Source of the DNA: Excoecaria cochinchinensis
Taxonomy: Eukaryota; Streptophyta; Magnoliopsida; Malpighiales; Euphorbiaceae
Assembly: GCA_947683425.1 (NCBI GenBank)
Contig: CANTUQ010000060.1
Location: forward strand, 1,674,001-1,738,000
Length of the DNA stretch: 64,000 nt
Reading direction: 5' to 3'
Part shown: positions 1 through 9,977 of the stretch, in pieces
Layout of the letters: every line of letters starts with the position of its first letter
How positions within the stretch are numbered: the stretch's first letter is position 1
Program-made: the position numbers and the translations under genes
Notes under the pieces: generated by a model
The model's input: the letters and a program-made list of their open reading frames with translations, nothing else
Database searches by the model: none
Told to the model about the DNA's origin: nothing

Positions 1-2243
1 TGCCAGCTACTTCTGAAAGAGCCCAAGAGGAATACCTCACGGGCGAAGACTTCAGAAGGAATAGAAACAAGGGAATCACCATTAATGAGCCTCGAGCTCA
101 GGGAGCTCGAAGGGGTGTGATCAGAACCCCGGGAAGGTATGACAATGGGAAGCAGATGATGTCCACAAACAGGGGCTCCCCTTAAGCCAGCAGGTCTGTC
201 ACTCCCTCCGTAAGAGATGACCTGTCCTATATGTGTACTCCAAGCCGCAGCCACATGAGAAAGCACAAAGATGAGTCCACCGCTACGACCCTGAGCAAAG
301 AGGATCAGTGGTTCAAGCAGAAACTCAAGCAACTTGGCTTCCTCGCGCCAAATAAAGGTGCCTTCGAAGGGAACACATGCGGGAATACTGCCTCCCCATT
401 TTGTAGAGAAATAACTGACGCTGACCTCCCTCCCAGGTGGAGAGATGTGGTTATGGAAAGGTACACAGGTAAGACCGATCCTACCACCCATTTGGCTGAG
501 TATTTGACCAAGGTCCAAGTCTACACATACGATGAAAGGATAGCCTGCAGGGTTTTCCCCACCACTTTGGGAGTAGATGCGTTGACGTGGTTCCACGAGC
601 TGCCCCTGGGATCCTTTACGTCGTTCAGATAGTTAAAGGAATTGTTCACCACGAGGTTCATCGTGCAAACGCGCGCACCAAAGACGGTGAACGACTTGTG
701 TAACCTTTACCAAAGAACCAATGAAAGTCTACGAGACTACATCGATAGGTTTCAGGCTACCATGTCCGAGATAAGAAATATCAGTGTGGAGATGGCAACT
801 AACGCCTTAACAGGGGGCATCACTGACCGACTGCTGTTCGAATCACTCACAACAAGACCCCCATCCAGTTTTGCCGAACTCATGGAGAGGGCTAGGCAGC
901 ACATCCAGTTGGATGATGCCCTCCGATTCAACAGGGGAAAAAGGACCAGCATATTAGACCGGCTGCAATACCCAGACGGTCGCTCTTCTCACAGAGCTTC
1001 TGCCTCCGATCGGACAGCTAGAAGCCAAGACGGAGCTGCCAGTTCCAGAAATTTGGGCCAGATGAAAGGGTTGGGACGGGATCAGTCTGCGCGCTCAGAC
1101 GATCGGCCCGAAAGAACATACACCACCCTCAATGCTACCCCGACCGCGGTGCTCATGTGGATAAAAGAGAAGCACCGTCAAGTTAACTGGCCCCGCGACC
1201 TATCCGAAAGAAGCAAGGCCAGGAGGGATCAAAATAAGTACTGCGAATTCCACAGAGACGTCGGTCATTTAACCGACGAGTGCACTTCGCTCAAAAAGGA
1301 AATTGAAAGGCTGATACGCCGCGGAGCCCTCAAAAGGTTTATAGGCCCTGCCAGAGGGGATGATCCCTATAGACAACCGAAGCCTCGCAGGGACGATCCT
1401 GACTCAGACGTTGATGAGCGCAGGAACCCAAGGAACGCCGACCTGAGCAGGCCATATGCCGGGGTAATAAATGTGATCACCAGAGGGTCATCTTCCGGAG
1501 AGGATCTCTCCAGAAAAAAGAAAGGGAAAGGTGTCTACCTCTCCCACCAAGCCGAGCAGCCTGCCTCAATCACCGTATCCAGCGAAGACGCACGAGATGT
1601 CATGTTTCCCCATGAGGACGCCCTCATTGTAAGAGCTCGGATTAATAACTTCAACGTCAAAAGAATTATGGTGGATAATGGCAGCGCTGTTAATGTCCTA
1701 ACTCTCTGGGCTTACCGAGCGATGGGACTCCCGATCGGGGAGCTGAAGCCGAATGCCACGCCGCTGATTGGGCTGGGCAACGCCACCATCCCAGTAGCGG
1801 GATCAGTAGAACTCTTTATCGAGCTGGGCCAAGAGGCAATTGCTCACGCATGTAAGGTAATTTTCATGGTTATCGATATGACGTTTGCCTATAATGCCAT
1901 CTTTGGCAGGCCATTGCTTTTCCAGACCGGAGCCGTTACCTCCATCCGATACATGGTGATGAAGATCCCAACCACAGGAGGCATCGCCATTTTGAGAGGT
2001 GATCAAAAGGCATCCCGAGAGGTTTATATAACCATGATAAAGCAACAACGGGAAGCAATGGTCGTAGAGCTCGGCCTCGAGCAGCCAGAGCAGCCGGAAA
2101 GGCCCAGGATGGACCCTGCCGAGGAGACAAAAACGAAGGCACTAAATAAAGGAAAAAATGTTCAAGTTGGGACCAGCATGGACAAAGAAACGGAAGAAGC
2201 CATCATGCAGGTCTTGACAATAAATCAAGCGACCTTCACCTAG
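1..2243 (+). pseudogene. gag-protease region of the gypsy element
   Basis: One reading frame carries the gag capsid-type domain (231-632 and on to about 950), a zinc-knuckle-like stretch with spacing C-x2-H-x4-H-x4-C near 1,240-1,290, and a retropepsin motif VDNGSAVNV near 1,671-1,700. Gag packages element RNA and the protease matures the polyprotein. The frame is broken by TAG at 630-632 and by TAG at 2,241-2,243 just before RT. Both resemble single-base changes because homology continues in the same frame on both sides. Bases 1-230 look like the start of the gag region but contain stops. The true start is not in the window. Confidence 0.85.
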
Positions 2244-2276
2244 AAGCCAGAGGACATCCCTGGCATAGACCCCAAG

Positions 2277-3494
2277 GTGATCACCCACAAGTTAAATGTG
2301 GACCCAAACTATCCTCCGGTCCTACAAAAGCTAAGGAGGCATGCACCTGACCGGAAGAAGTTCATTTCAGAAGAGGTGGATAGGCTACTTAAGACCGAAA
2401 TAATCCGAGAGGTAGACTATCCCGAGTGGCTGGCCAACGTGGTCCTGGTTAAGAAAAAGTCAGGCAAGCTGCGGATGTGCGTAGATTTTACTGACCTCAA
2501 CAAGGCATGTCCCAAGGACAGCTATCCCTTGCCCAGCATAGACCAGTTGGTGGATGCCACCGCAGGCCACACCATCTATTCTCTTCTCGACGCATACGCC
2601 GGCTACCACCAAATCCTGATGTGGTTTTTGGATCAGAAGAAAACCAGCTTCATTACAGACAACGGGACCTTTTGCTATAAGGTAATGCCGTTCAGCCTGA
2701 AGAATGCTAGGGCCACGTATCAGCGTCTGATGAACAAGATCTTCAAAAACCAGATCGGGCAGAATGTCGAGGTCTACGTAGATGACATGATCATCAAAAG
2801 TCAAAGCCCCGAGCAATACCCCGCCGATCTGGCAAAAGTTTTTGACACTCTGAACAAATTCTAGATGAAACTCAATCCCGAGAAGTGCGTCTTTGGGGTA
2901 CCGTCAGGAAAGTTTTTAGGATTCCTAGTCTCCCAGAGAGGGATTGAGGCCAATCCGAAAAAAATCAGAGCTATCCTCGAGATGCAATCCCCCAGGAACA
3001 TAAAAGATGTCCAGAAGCTGAACGGAAGAATAACAGCCTTAGGACGATTCATCTCCTCCTCAGCCGAGCGCTGCACTCCTTTCTTCAAGAAGCTAAGGAA
3101 GAGTGAAACCTTCGTCTGGGGGGAAGACTGCCAACAAGCCTTCGAAGAGCTGAAGGCGTTCCTCACCAACCCACCGCTGCTTAGCCGGCCAATACCAGGT
3201 GAAAATCTATACCTCTATTTAGCCACCTCTAAGGAAGTTGTTGCAGGTGTCTTGGTCCGAGAAGAAGGAACTCAACAGCTACCCGTGTACTACGTCAGTG
3301 AAGTACTTAGAGGTGAGGATATAAGAAAGGGACCGGTTGAGCAGCTCATTATCGCCCCCATGATGTGTGCAAGGAAGCTGAGATCGTATTTTGAGGCGCA
3401 CACAATTGTCGTCCGATCGGGCCACCCTCTTAGAAAGATTCTCCAGACGCCCGATCTGGAAGGCAAAATGGTGGGATGGGCAATTAAGCTATAA
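2277..3494 (+). pseudogene. reverse transcriptase and degenerate RNase H of the gypsy element
   Basis: The RT domain has the finger motif LRMCVDFTDLNKACPKDSYP (near 2,470-2,530) and the catalytic YVDDM box (about 2,776-2,790). A stop TAG at 2,862-2,864 precedes the connection region, which continues in the same frame at MKLNPEKC. The following native RNase H domain (about 3,200-3,440) reads LYLYLATS where the first catalytic aspartate is expected, so that site is lost. A TAA at 3,492-3,494 ends this block. RT copies the element RNA into DNA; the native RNase H of Tat elements is commonly degenerate. Confidence 0.88.
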
Positions 3495-3542
3495 TCCTGG
3501 GATGTCAGATACGAGCCCAGGAAGGCGATAAAGGCCCAGGTT

Positions 3543-3982
3543 TTGGCAGATTTCGTAGCTGAATTTGAGGGTGAGGAACCACAAAGTCAGCCCAAGCTAC
3601 AAAACTGGGAAATGACGGTGGACGGCGCAGCAAATGAAACTCGAGGAGGTGTCGGCATAGTAATAAAAGGCCCTCTGGGCATCACAATAAGGTACGCAAT
3701 AAAGCTCAATTTTAAAGCTTCAAATAATGTAGCAGAGTATGAGGCGCTCCTTCAAGGGCTGAGACTACTCCATGCAATCTGACCGGAGTCAGTAGCCATC
3801 AGGAGTGACTCACAGCTGGTAACCATCAGGTCTTGGGGACCTTCGAAACCCGAGAAGCCACCATGGTCTAGTACTTAGCCAAAGTCAAAGCTGCCCTCGA
3901 AAAACTCGAGGAAACTGGGTCAGAGTGGGCGCTCCAGAAAGTCCCGAGAGACCAAACAGCAGAAGCCGATCGGCTAGCAAAG
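3543..3982 (+). pseudogene. second (archaeal-type) RNase H of the gypsy element
   Basis: After the tether sequence ADFVAEF comes a second RNase H with MTVDGAANETRGG at the first catalytic aspartate, AEYEALLQGL with the catalytic glutamate, and SDSQLV near 3,807-3,825. A TGA at 3,780-3,782 interrupts the frame. A frameshift near 3,826-3,838 moves the reading to another phase, in which a TAG lies at 3,869-3,871 and the C-terminal part continues (AEADRLAKM near 3,961-3,987). This second RNase H is the hallmark of the Tat lineage and probably supplies the activity lost in the native domain. Confidence 0.85.
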
Positions 3983-5328
3983 ATGTCTGCTTCCGAACAA
4001 AGTGTTATAGAGGAAAACATTGCCGTTGTCGATCAGACTTCCTCCTCCCTAGACGAGCCGGAGATGATGGAGATCGACCAAGAGGATGAAACCTGGATGA
4101 GCCCAATCAAGCAGTACCTCCAGATAGGTCGGCTGCCTGAGGACAAAGATGAAGCTCGAAAGGTATCACGAAAATCTCTTAATTACTCCATCATTAACGG
4201 TGATTTGGACAAGAAAGCTTTCAGCCACCCTTGGCTCAAATGCGTGACCGAGGAAGAGGGAGATTACATCCTCTGAGAACTCCACGAAGGTATATGCGGA
4301 GCACAAGAGGCAAGCAGAGCTATAGCGAGAAAAGCCCTCCAGACGGGATACTACTGGCCTAGCATGCTCAAAGATGCCCAAGAAAAAGTGAGAAGGTGCC
4401 CGCAATGCCAGATACATGGGAGGATCATAAGGCAGCATGAAGCAAACCAACATCCTATCGAAATTGCTTGGCCTTTCGATCAATGGGGGCTGGACATCTT
4501 AGGATCTTTTCCCCAAGGCAAAAAGCAGATGAAGTTTCTCATAGTAGCGGTAGACCACTTCTCCAAATGGATTGAGGCTGAACCTGTAGCCACTATCACA
4601 GCCAAGAGGGTCAAGAGCTTCGCTTGGAAAAACATCATCTGCAGGTATGGCTTACCCAATGTTTTTATTGCAGATAATGGCAAGCAGTTCGACAGCTCCA
4701 CTTTTAGAAACTTTTGCCAAGGCTTAAACATCAAATTAAAGTTCACATCGGTCGCTCATCCCCAAAGCAACGGAATGACTGAGGTCTCCAATCGGACCAT
4801 CCTAGAAGGGTTAAAAAAGCGAATGGGTGAAGCAAAAGGCAACTGGACTGAAGAACTGCAGAGTGTCCTGTGGACGTACAGAACTTCGCCTAGGATAGGC
4901 ACTCATCAAACGCCATTCTCCCTCGTCTACGGCTCTGAAGCAATGATACCGTAGAGGTCGGCCTTCCCTCTTACTGATCGGCTCTCTACTTCGAACAGAA
5001 GAATGCTGAAGAAAGACGCCAAGACTTAGACCTAATAGAAGGAAACAGGGAGGACGCCTACACCAAGATCGCCGCCTACAAGCAGAGAGTTGCTAGATAC
5101 CACAATGCTAAAGTAAGGTCAAGAGCTTTCAATGTCGGTGATCTGGTGCTCAGAAAGGCAGACCTAGGCTCAGGAAATGCCGGGGTGGGTAAGCTGATGC
5201 CAAACTGGGAGGGACCCTACGAGGTCTCCAAAGTCTTAAGCCCCAGCACTTATAGGCTCCGAACTGTAGAAGGCCAAGATATCCCCAGAAGCTGGAATGT
5301 AGAAGTACTCAAAAAGTACCACCTCTAA
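3983..5328 (+). pseudogene. integrase of the gypsy element
   Basis: The N-terminal HHCC zinc region spans about 4,280-4,410 (HEG...CPQC). The catalytic core carries LDILGSFP, ADNGKQF and the glutamate in MTEVSNRT (about 4,490-4,800). The C-terminal domain ends with RSWNVEVLKKYHL at 5,328. Stops at 4,274-4,276 (TGA) and 4,975-4,977 (TGA) and a one-base deletion at about 4,951-4,953 break the frame. Integrase inserts the cDNA into the genome. This copy cannot make a full-length product. Confidence 0.88.
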
Positions 5329-5465
5329 TAATGTATTAGAACTTGGCAATCGCCTGATTAATAAAGAGGTTATTTCTTTCACCCTTGTTCAAATTATGCA
5401 TGATATACAACTTATACGCTAGGCTTGACGTCCTTCCCAAGCTAAAAAAGCCAAAGTGTTTGCAT

Positions 5466-5552
5466 TATGGAGGATCTCACCTCCCTAAATATGTCATGAT
5501 GGAGGATTTTACCTCCCTGAATGTTCGCTTTATAGAGGATCTTACCTCCCTA
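5466..5552. repeat. three-copy ~32-bp tandem repeat in the pol-to-antisense-gene spacer
   Basis: The core GGAGGATCTCACCTCCCT recurs three times with small changes, starting near 5,469, 5,501 and 5,534. Each core contains a short inverted repeat (GGAGG...CCTCC) able to form a small stem. Confidence 0.75.
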
Positions 5553-5709
5553 GCTCGATAATGCAATTTTTATGCAACTCTACGAGCATCACCTAGCTCG
5601 ATTATGCAACCTTTATGCAACTTTACGAGTATTGTCTAAACTCGATCATGCAATTTTTATGCAACTCTACGAGTATCGCTCAGTTCGATTATGCAATTTT
5701 TATGCAGTC
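5553..5709. repeat. ~43-bp minisatellite, about 3.6 copies, in the gypsy spacer
   Basis: The unit begins CTCGATTATGCAATTTTTAT and continues with GCAACTCTACGAGTATC. Copies start near 5,554, 5,597, 5,641 and 5,684, the last being partial. Variable tandem arrays between integrase and the 3' LTR are common in Tat elements. Confidence 0.8.
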
Positions 5710-6118
5710 TAAAGGGCTCATGCACCAGGTTCGATATCCACTCCGAACCAAAAACGCAAAACGCAAAGGTCGGGTAGCTCATCCGCTAAGACGGATACCC
5801 CGATCCGAAATTGGGCGGACCATCCCGATCCGATAGGATCGACGATTCTTCCGATCCAGATCGAGCCAAGTGGCCACTGGATTTAAAGATTATTCCAATT
5901 CAGGAAGTACACAACTTTATTGAATTATTTCACAATAGCAAGTTATATGCACTTTAGTGAACTTTGCAAATTTTCATGCAATTTTTTCAGAAATTTACGA
6001 ATGCGTGGCCAAAACCGCAAATTGCACAAAACAAAGTTAAAAGGCGAAGAATAATATTATTCATTGACAAAAGAAAACAAAAATATTATACAATTTATAC
6101 ACGTATACAGCTTCTATT

Positions 6119-8595
6119 CTAAGTTTCTATATCTACAATCTCTATTGAGTCAGGAGGCTCGGAAGGCGTCTCTACGATTTGAGCGGGTAAGGCCTGGGAA
6201 TGCTCGGCAGCAGACTGAAAAGGCTCAGCCACCCCTTCGGAGACAACTTCAGCAGGCGGAGGCACATTGACTTCGGCCTCGGATGGCGCGTCTCTCTGAG
6301 CCTGGGGCGAAGAGACTTGCTCGGAAGCTCCCTCCCTAAGAGCATTTCCTTCATCATCACTGGACGGCGGATCGGGCAAGGTCGTAGGGTCCTCCATCCA
6401 GTTGAGATCAGCATCAGGGAAGCGTTTCCCAGCTTTATGGATCAGCCGCGACAACAACTTCGCCTGAGCCTCTCCCATCTGATCAAGCAGCTGCTCCTCC
6501 CGAGAGGCGAGTCCCTCTTCAAACTTCCTCCCCCAGGTGGCCTCCTTGGCTGCCAGAGTGGCGCGAAGACTATCACACTCCGCCAGAGCCTGGTCTCTCT
6601 CCTCCAGAGCCTTAGCCTTCTCAGTGCTTAAAGTTTTGCACTCGCTGCCCAGCCTGGTCACCTCTGCCTCAAATTTTTGGCACTGAGCACTATCAGCTGT
6701 CAGGCGTGCCACTTCACCCTTCAGACGATCGGACTCAGTAAGCCTCGACTTCAGCTCCTCGGCATGGCGATCGGCCTCTCTCCTCGCGACTACCACCTCC
6801 TACCGAAGGCCGGAGACCTCCTTTTGAAGACCGGCCACCTCCAGGCGAAGTGTGGAGTTCTCTTGATGGGCGGAGTCCCGTTGAGCGGCAGCTTCTGCTC
6901 TTGATTTCCCAGCCTCCCTCGCCCTGGCCTCAGCAAGGCCACCAATGCCATGTAGGCGCTGGCCCCTTCTAATCAGCTGCAAAGGAGAAAAAGCAATCTC
7001 AAGCAAGAGAAGAATTTGCCATAAGAGGCAACAACAGTCAGGCCGATCAAATCTTACCTCCAAAGCTTACTGATTGAACATGCTCCACTCCCGAGCGAGC
7101 GAACCAGGCTCTCCCATGGCTTTGTAGTCCTCCTCTTGGAGAATACCTCGGCAGAGATAACTGGCAACCGGTTTGTTGCTCGTTGACCAGTCATTGCCAA
7201 AGTTCTCCTTCAAGAAGTCCTGCAATGGCGCAGGTCGCCTGTCCATTCGGCGAGGTGGATCGCTTGGCATGACAGCCTTGCCTTTGCTGGCCGCAGCAGC
7301 TTGTTTCTTGGACACCTCCTCAACCTGCCTCCTCTCAGCATCAGACGATCGGGTCTGCCCCTCCTGAGGTGTATCTCTTAAAACCTACAGGTCAGGAAGG
7401 GAAGCATCCCCAGATCCTTCCTCCTCCTCCTCCGGCTTGTTTCCAAGAATAAATCTCCGTCGGCGGGAGGGCTGATCTACTACTTTCGGACCACCGACCG
7501 GAGGAGCAGTACTTACTGGAGATTGGCGATTTGAGGTCGTGACGGCTGTTGAGGGAGGAGCAACAGAGATCAGGACGGCGACGAGCGGGACCTCGGCAGC
7601 AACGTCCCGCCGCAGTTTCAGCACCTCAGAGGCAGGCAAGAGCTTCGGCCTTTTCCTCTCCTCTTTGGCTTTCCGCTCGGCCTCCCTTTTAGCAACAGCC
7701 CGGCCAAGAATGCGCTGGGACAGATCATTTTCGTCATCCATTTCAGCTGCAAACAGACAATAAACAAGATAAGTTTCTCACATAAAAATTCAGTGACAAA
7801 ATATAAATAAAATGCAATGCATGACTGATGCATAATGACAATGTTTTCTCTCCGATCCTAATGCTCACGTTCTGCATCCTCAGCGTCTTTAGAGCTGAAA
7901 GAGCCAAACAGCGTGGTCAGGAGAAAGCTTGATTGATAGGGCTCTCCATGCCTACTTACGGCATCCATCAGCTTCTTTATATCGCCCTCATACATAGGCT
8001 GACCCGCTGCTAGGTCCTTCAAGATTTCGGCCCTAGCCGATCGGGTGAGGCGCACACCAAATCCGCCCTTCATCCCGACCAAGAAGTATCTCTCCTTGTA
8101 CCCTTTCATCGAGATGGGGATGAACATTAGCTTCTTCTTTGGGTGGCTAGTGAAAAAGTACTCCGTCCCATCGCTCCAACCCGATATGTAGAAGAAATGG
8201 GTGAAAAGGTCCAGAGTTGGCGCCACCCCCTCTATTTTGCAGAGGATCTTAAAGCACGCCACCGACCTCCACCCGTTCGGATGTAACTGATTAGGGGCGA
8301 TCCCATACCCTTTCAGTATCGTCATCTCAAAGGCGCCTAGTGGGAACCTCAGCCCCGCATCTAAACTCCAGAGGTGACAGATGAACCACTCGTTGTTATT
8401 TCTGCCAAAAGGTCCATCCGTCACCGCCATCGATTCGGGGCAGGCCGCCACGGATACGTCATTGGGAAAGCCGTATTTAGAGGGGATCTCAGCCACCTCC
8501 CCAGCGGTCAATCGAAAGTGTAGCTCAACGGCTGGTTCGCTCTCATACCCATCCAAAAAACTGCTGTCGAGCACTTCACCACTGCTGGAAGCCAT
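6119..8595 (-). pseudogene. antisense gene of the gypsy element (plant transposon-protein type), three exons
   Basis: The gene can be assembled on the minus strand as exon 1 8,595-7,869, exon 2 7,746-7,058 and exon 3 6,976-6,119, with GT-AG junctions and matching phases (758 codons including the final stop). Exon 1 resembles the domain called putative gypsy-type transposon (Transposase_28), with motifs such as PNQLHPNGWR. Exon 2 is basic and low-complexity, then DFLKENFGNDW. Exon 3 is a long alanine/glutamate/arginine coiled coil with an acidic tail. The coding frame contains three stops: TAG at the PDL segment near 7,385, TAA just after MFNQ near 7,067, and TAG near 6,798. Domain assignment is from memory of the family. 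The product's role in the element is unknown. Confidence 0.75.
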
Positions 8596-8847
8596 CTTCA
8601 ACAAGCGAGAAGGGAGGAAAGGTGCAATTATCTAACTTTTAAATAGAGTGGATGCAGATAAAAAGAAAGTCAAAGGCGAAAAGAAGCAAAAAGCAAGGAG
8701 AAAAAATTACTTACTTGATGAAAGGGGCTTAAGAAATTTGAAGAAGAAGCAAGAAATAATGGCAGAAATCTGGGAGTTGAGAAGGAATTTTGGCAGAGTT
8801 TCGCTAAGGGATTGCAGAAGTAAAGAAGAAATCCTTTTGAAATCCCC

Positions 8848-8855
8848 TATTTATA
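8848..8855 (-). promoter_or_regulatory. TATA box of the antisense gene
   Basis: The minus strand reads TATAAATA here, 253 bases upstream of the antisense ATG at 8,595. Plant transcription would start about 30 bases downstream, near 8,815-8,825, giving a leader of about 220 bases. No better TATA lies between it and the ATG. Confidence 0.5.
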
Positions 8856-8905
8856 AGTCACGGCTCGCCATCTCTTCTTCAAATAAAGATACCTCAGGTT
8901 TTGTC

Positions 8906-9281
8906 ACTAATTTTTTGTTTTAAAGTACCATTTAAGCTGGATTAGTATTTAATGAATGTAATTATGAAAGTATTGAATAAGCTAATAATTGTATCATTTT
9001 ACATAAATCATACAAAAAATGATTTAATAAAAACTATAAACAGACATCAACAGTTAGCAAATTATTTATCTCGATTAATTATTTTATTTGGAGAACCGAA
9101 TCATTAATAAAACGTAAAAATTATTTTTTGAAATTTATATGTTATTATATTATATCCCGAGCCATAGACAAAATTACAGAGCAAGGTCTAAAGAGTAATT
9201 ACACAACGCAGAACCTCTGCCTCGATAACTTTTTATAGTCTACAGTGTTGTGTGAGAGTGTAATTTTCAAGATTTGGAGAA
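8906..9281. other. AT-rich junction between the retrotransposon and the C53 gene
   Basis: There is no coding potential. The C53 leader probably starts around 9,170-9,200, after a TATATTATATC stretch near 9,145-9,160 that could serve as its TATA box. The retrotransposon's antisense TATA box and the C53 start are only about 430 bases apart and diverge. Confidence 0.35.
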
Positions 9282-9929
9282 ATGCAGAGTCAGGAAGACA
9301 TTCGCAATCTTCCAATTGATATCACATTTTCTCGTCTAGGAGGTATCCTCATTTTTCTTCTACAATTTCTCTCCTTCGATTTTCATCTATTTTAATTCTA
9401 TGATTTTAATTATTATCTTCATTTTGGATTGAAAAGAATGGCTGGTCGATCGAAAAAGAATTCCCGCCGATTGGAGAAAACGGATTGCCGTCGTCAGAGC
9501 TCGAATTTCTAAAGAGTTCTCTTCTTTGCCTAAGGATATCGATCCCTATTTTCAAACCCTTGACCCTGACGGTTCGTTTCTTATTGTTTTATTATCAAAT
9601 ATCAGCTTGCTCTTTTTTTGTTTTTGTAGCTTTAATTCGTCTTCTTTTTACCTTGTTAATGGAGTGCTTGGAACTTTATTGCTATGTTTAGTTGGTGGAA
9701 ATTGAGATAAGTAGCTTGGTCTAGAGCTCATAAAGTCACAACGGACTGGTCTTATAGCTTGTACAGATGTAGCTGAATTTGCGTGTACATCTCATGTTAT
9801 GTTGTTATTACGATGAGTGCTCACTTTAATGCCCGTAGTTCCTTTTCTTTGTTCATTGAGAGGACTGAGGGAGAGTAAATAATATTCATATTTTATGCTA
9901 TAGCTATGTACTAACAGTTGCTTAAGAAA

Positions 9930-9977
<48 letters not shown>

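Larger units (their letters stand above)
1..8905 (+). mobile_element. Tat/Retand-lineage Ty3/gypsy LTR retrotransposon, decayed
   Basis: The domain order on the + strand is gag, aspartic protease, reverse transcriptase, RNase H, a second RNase H and integrase, followed by a repeat-rich spacer and a long antisense gene near the 3' end. A second (archaeal-type) RNase H plus an antisense gene between integrase and the 3' LTR is known for the Tat lineage. The 5' LTR and primer-binding site lie outside the window. No 3' LTR is recognisable before the neighbouring C53 gene begins near 9,180, so the 3' end appears lost or highly diverged. The pol frame is interrupted by several stop codons and at least two frameshifts, so this copy is not autonomous. 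The 3' boundary given is approximate. Confidence 0.9.

Noticed and set aside
231..632. A stand-alone 133-residue gene
   Set aside because: It is the N-terminal part of the gypsy gag frame, ended by a point-mutation stop; homology continues in the same frame after 632.
6200..6904. Plus-strand frames across the antisense gene
   Set aside because: They are shadows of the coiled-coil exon of the antisense gene, with low-complexity composition and no homology.
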